This document shows positions 31,948 to 33,984 of a DNA stretch of 33,984 nucleotides, piece by piece; the stretch's first letter is position 1; every line of letters starts with the position of its first letter. Origin of the DNA: Chromatiales bacterium (GTDB lineage: Bacteria > Pseudomonadota > Gammaproteobacteria > SZUA-152); assembly GCA_026999335.1 (NCBI GenBank), contig JALTPW010000200.1:1-33984 (forward strand), written 5' to 3'. A program made the translations under genes and the position numbers. A model generated the notes under the pieces. That model did not search any database. It was not told where the DNA came from and saw only the letters and a program-made list of their open reading frames with translations.

Positions 31948-33570
31948 ATGACCGCAAAGAGAGCAGTTATTTATGCGAGAGTCAGCACGTCTAGGCAGGC
32001 AGATGACGATGTATCCATCCCGGCACAGATCGAGCGAGGTAGAGAGAGGGCTGCTGAACTAGACGCAGACGTGGTGAGGGTGTTTTGTGACGAGGGGTTG
32101 ACAGGCACAGATGATAGGAGACCAGCGTTCCAAGATGCCATCGCGTTCTGCGAGCTGTACTCTCCAGACTTCTTCATCACATGGTCCACCAGCAGATTCT
32201 CACGTAACAAGATTGATGCAGCTCTCTATAAATTGCGTCTGGACAGATGTGGCACCAGTATCGTCTATCTGTGCACACCTATCGACAGAGACACAGACAG
32301 TGGTTGGATGCTGGAGAGCATGCTGGAGGTGTTCGACGAGTATTACAGCAGGCAGATCGCTGCTGATACAAAGCGGTCCATGATCAAAAATGCCAGGGAA
32401 GGGTACTGGAATGGTGGCTCACCACCGTATGGCTATCGCCCTGCGCCAGCTGCAGACAATCCTAGAAGAAAGCGGCTCAAAATATATCCGCCCGAGGCAG
32501 AGGTGGTCGAGTGGATATTCAACATGCGCCTCGCAGGACAAGGTGCCAAAGCTATTGCTACATCACTTAATCGAAGAGGAATTACCCACAGAGGACGCCC
32601 GTGGCAAAAAGGGGCAGTTCTGCACATCCTGCGTAGTGAGTCCTATCTCGGTCATGTGATCTTCAACCGGAGGGACAGGAAGACCATGCGCGACAGAGAT
32701 AGGAAGGACTGGATCGTAGTACAGAGTCATGACCCGATTATCCCGATCGAAACCTGGCGCTCGGTGCAAGAGATGTTGGACACTGAGTACCCCGCCCGTG
32801 ATACTGGCTCACATGCCAGCCGTTTCCTGTTCACCGGCCTGCTGCGTTGCGGCCGGTGCGGCGCCAGTCTCCAGATCGAGAGCGCCAAGGGCAGATCCCG
32901 TCGCTACCATTATTACAACTGCAGGACCGCTCAGCAGAAGGGTAGATGCACAAACCGGCGTATTCCAGCACACGACCTCGATGACTGGTTACTGGATCAA
33001 TTACTGGATCAGATCCTGAATGCAAAGACTGTGGCCAATCTGTACTTGCAGCTGGCACAGGTGTGTAGTGGATGGAAGAAAGACCAGCAACGACGCCGAC
33101 AGGCAGTCCTATCCGAAATCCGGGTGATAGAGCAAAAAACCAGAAAAATCTATGAGTTATTTGAGGAATATGGCAAGGATACGCCAAACCTGGGCGATTT
33201 CACCAGGAGATTGAGAGAACACAACAGTCGCCTCAAAAGCCTAGAGCAACAGCTTGCTGCAATAGAGTCGGAGGTCCCACCGGAAATGCCCATTGACGAA
33301 AACCAGGTGATGCAGCTGGTCTACTTCCTGATCGACACGATAAAGTCTTCTGAAAATGTCAAGAAAACCAGAGGGTTACTGTCAAGATTCATAACAGAGA
33401 TCGTAATTACCGACGATCATGCACGAGTGAAATACGACAATCGCGCCCTGATCGAACTGACTGCCAGGGGTGCGGTTCCCAGTAAGGAATGGTGGCTCCC
33501 CGCACATTCCATACCAGGAACCGAGATTCTAACATTATTTCTGCCTCAGCGATTTTGCGCGGCTGCGTGA
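31948..33570 (+). CDS. int: Large serine recombinase / integrase (540 aa)
   Basis: AVIYARVSTSRQADDDVSIPAQIERG catalytic region, STSRFSRNKIDAA, recombinase domain (NAREGYWNGGSPPYGYR), zinc ribbon CGRCGASL...CRTAQQKGRC, coiled coil. Confidence 0.97.
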   Translation: MTAKRAVIYARVSTSRQADDDVSIPAQIERGRERAAELDADVVRVFCDEGLTGTDDRRPAFQDAIAFCELYSPDFFITWSTSRFSRNKIDAALYKLRLDRCGTSIVYLCTPIDRDTDSGWMLESMLEVFDEYYSRQIAADTKRSMIKNAREGYWNGGSPPYGYRPAPAADNPRRKRLKIYPPEAEVVEWIFNMRLAGQGAKAIATSLNRRGITHRGRPWQKGAVLHILRSESYLGHVIFNRRDRKTMRDRDRKDWIVVQSHDPIIPIETWRSVQEMLDTEYPARDTGSHASRFLFTGLLRCGRCGASLQIESAKGRSRRYHYYNCRTAQQKGRCTNRRIPAHDLDDWLLDQLLDQILNAKTVANLYLQLAQVCSGWKKDQQRRRQAVLSEIRVIEQKTRKIYELFEEYGKDTPNLGDFTRRLREHNSRLKSLEQQLAAIESEVPPEMPIDENQVMQLVYFLIDTIKSSENVKKTRGLLSRFITEIVITDDHARVKYDNRALIELTARGAVPSKEWWLPAHSIPGTEILTLFLPQRFCAAA

Positions 33571-33966
33571 TGCGATTCTGTCGATGTGCCTGATGCTGAT
33601 TCTTTCTCCCAGCTCAGACGCAATGATCTTCTGGATTTCATATTTCGAGACTCCATCAGCAGACAGCGCATGGATCAGTTTGTTCCGCTGGAACCTGAAA
33701 TATCTCCGCATCTGAGGGATCCACACTCTGACACATTCCCGCTCAGATGGGGATTGCAGATTGTCACGGTCCAGGATAGCCCACATCTTGAGAAACGCCT
33801 CTATGCCTATGGCCTCGGCGACATCCAACCAACGCTGCGACAGGCCCATCTCTCGCAACTCACTGATTCTCAGGTCGAGTGCGGGTGCGCGCGATTTTTC
33901 GAGCGCCCCTAATGGGGCGTCTGAATTGATGTAGATATCCTGGTACCCACCCCCCGAACCAGCCAC
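33535..33966 (-). CDS. Mor/C-like putative transcription activator (up to 143 aa)
   Basis: RWLDVAEAIGIEAFLKMWAILD...WIPQMRRYFRFQRNKLIHALSADGVSKYEIQKIIASELGERISIRHIDRI resembles the Mor layout; GTG start or an internal ATG. Confidence 0.4.
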   Translation of the reverse strand: MAGSGGGYQDIYINSDAPLGALEKSRAPALDLRISELREMGLSQRWLDVAEAIGIEAFLKMWAILDRDNLQSPSERECVRVWIPQMRRYFRFQRNKLIHALSADGVSKYEIQKIIASELGERISIRHIDRIASRSRAKSLRQK

Positions 33967-33984
33967 CCCGGGCCTGGGCTGCCG

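Noticed and set aside
33586-33912. Plus-strand 108-aa ORF after the integrase
   Set aside because: Antisense to the Mor-like ORF, which has a more protein-like composition
33903-33920. GCGCCCC-TAAT-GGGGCGT hairpin as a terminator for the integrase
   Set aside because: No T-tract on either strand and it lies inside the possible coding region of the Mor-like ORF; about 330 nt from the integrase stop
1-33984. tRNA, rRNA, CRISPR array, IS element or transposase
   Set aside because: No cloverleaf, repeat-spacer array, or transposase-like ORF recognised by eye; tRNAscan or ISfinder would be needed to exclude fully

Overview
The window holds most of a temperate siphovirus-type prophage or phage genome, read mainly right-to-left on the minus strand. 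From right to left it has: a Mor/C-like small protein; a large serine integrase (+); terminase small and large subunits; portal; a MuF-type head protein fused to a zincin-like metallopeptidase domain; two small ORFs, one resembling Mu Com; a triplicated-domain surface protein; a fused protease-scaffold-major capsid ORF; an M15 endolysin and a one-TM protein; head-tail and tail genes; a G/GT tail chaperone pair with a T TTT TTC slippery site; tape measure; NlpC/P60; tail tip J; and a His-rich tail fiber and holin. The left end is the control region. It has a lambda-like cI/cro switch with three 17-bp operators and two divergent promoters whose ATGs sit at about +1 (predicted leaderless). A P22_AR_N antirepressor is coupled to cro. 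A second divergent pair of Arc/Mnt-type ribbon-helix-helix genes has its own repeated operator. A structured, c4-like RNA element precedes a CII-family (CP76) regulator. The best candidate for a new system is a lower-GC two-gene module, a HipA-like kinase plus an uncharacterised partner, placed immediately downstream of the repressor in the position lambda uses for rexAB. All family names come from motif reading and memory. No database search was run.
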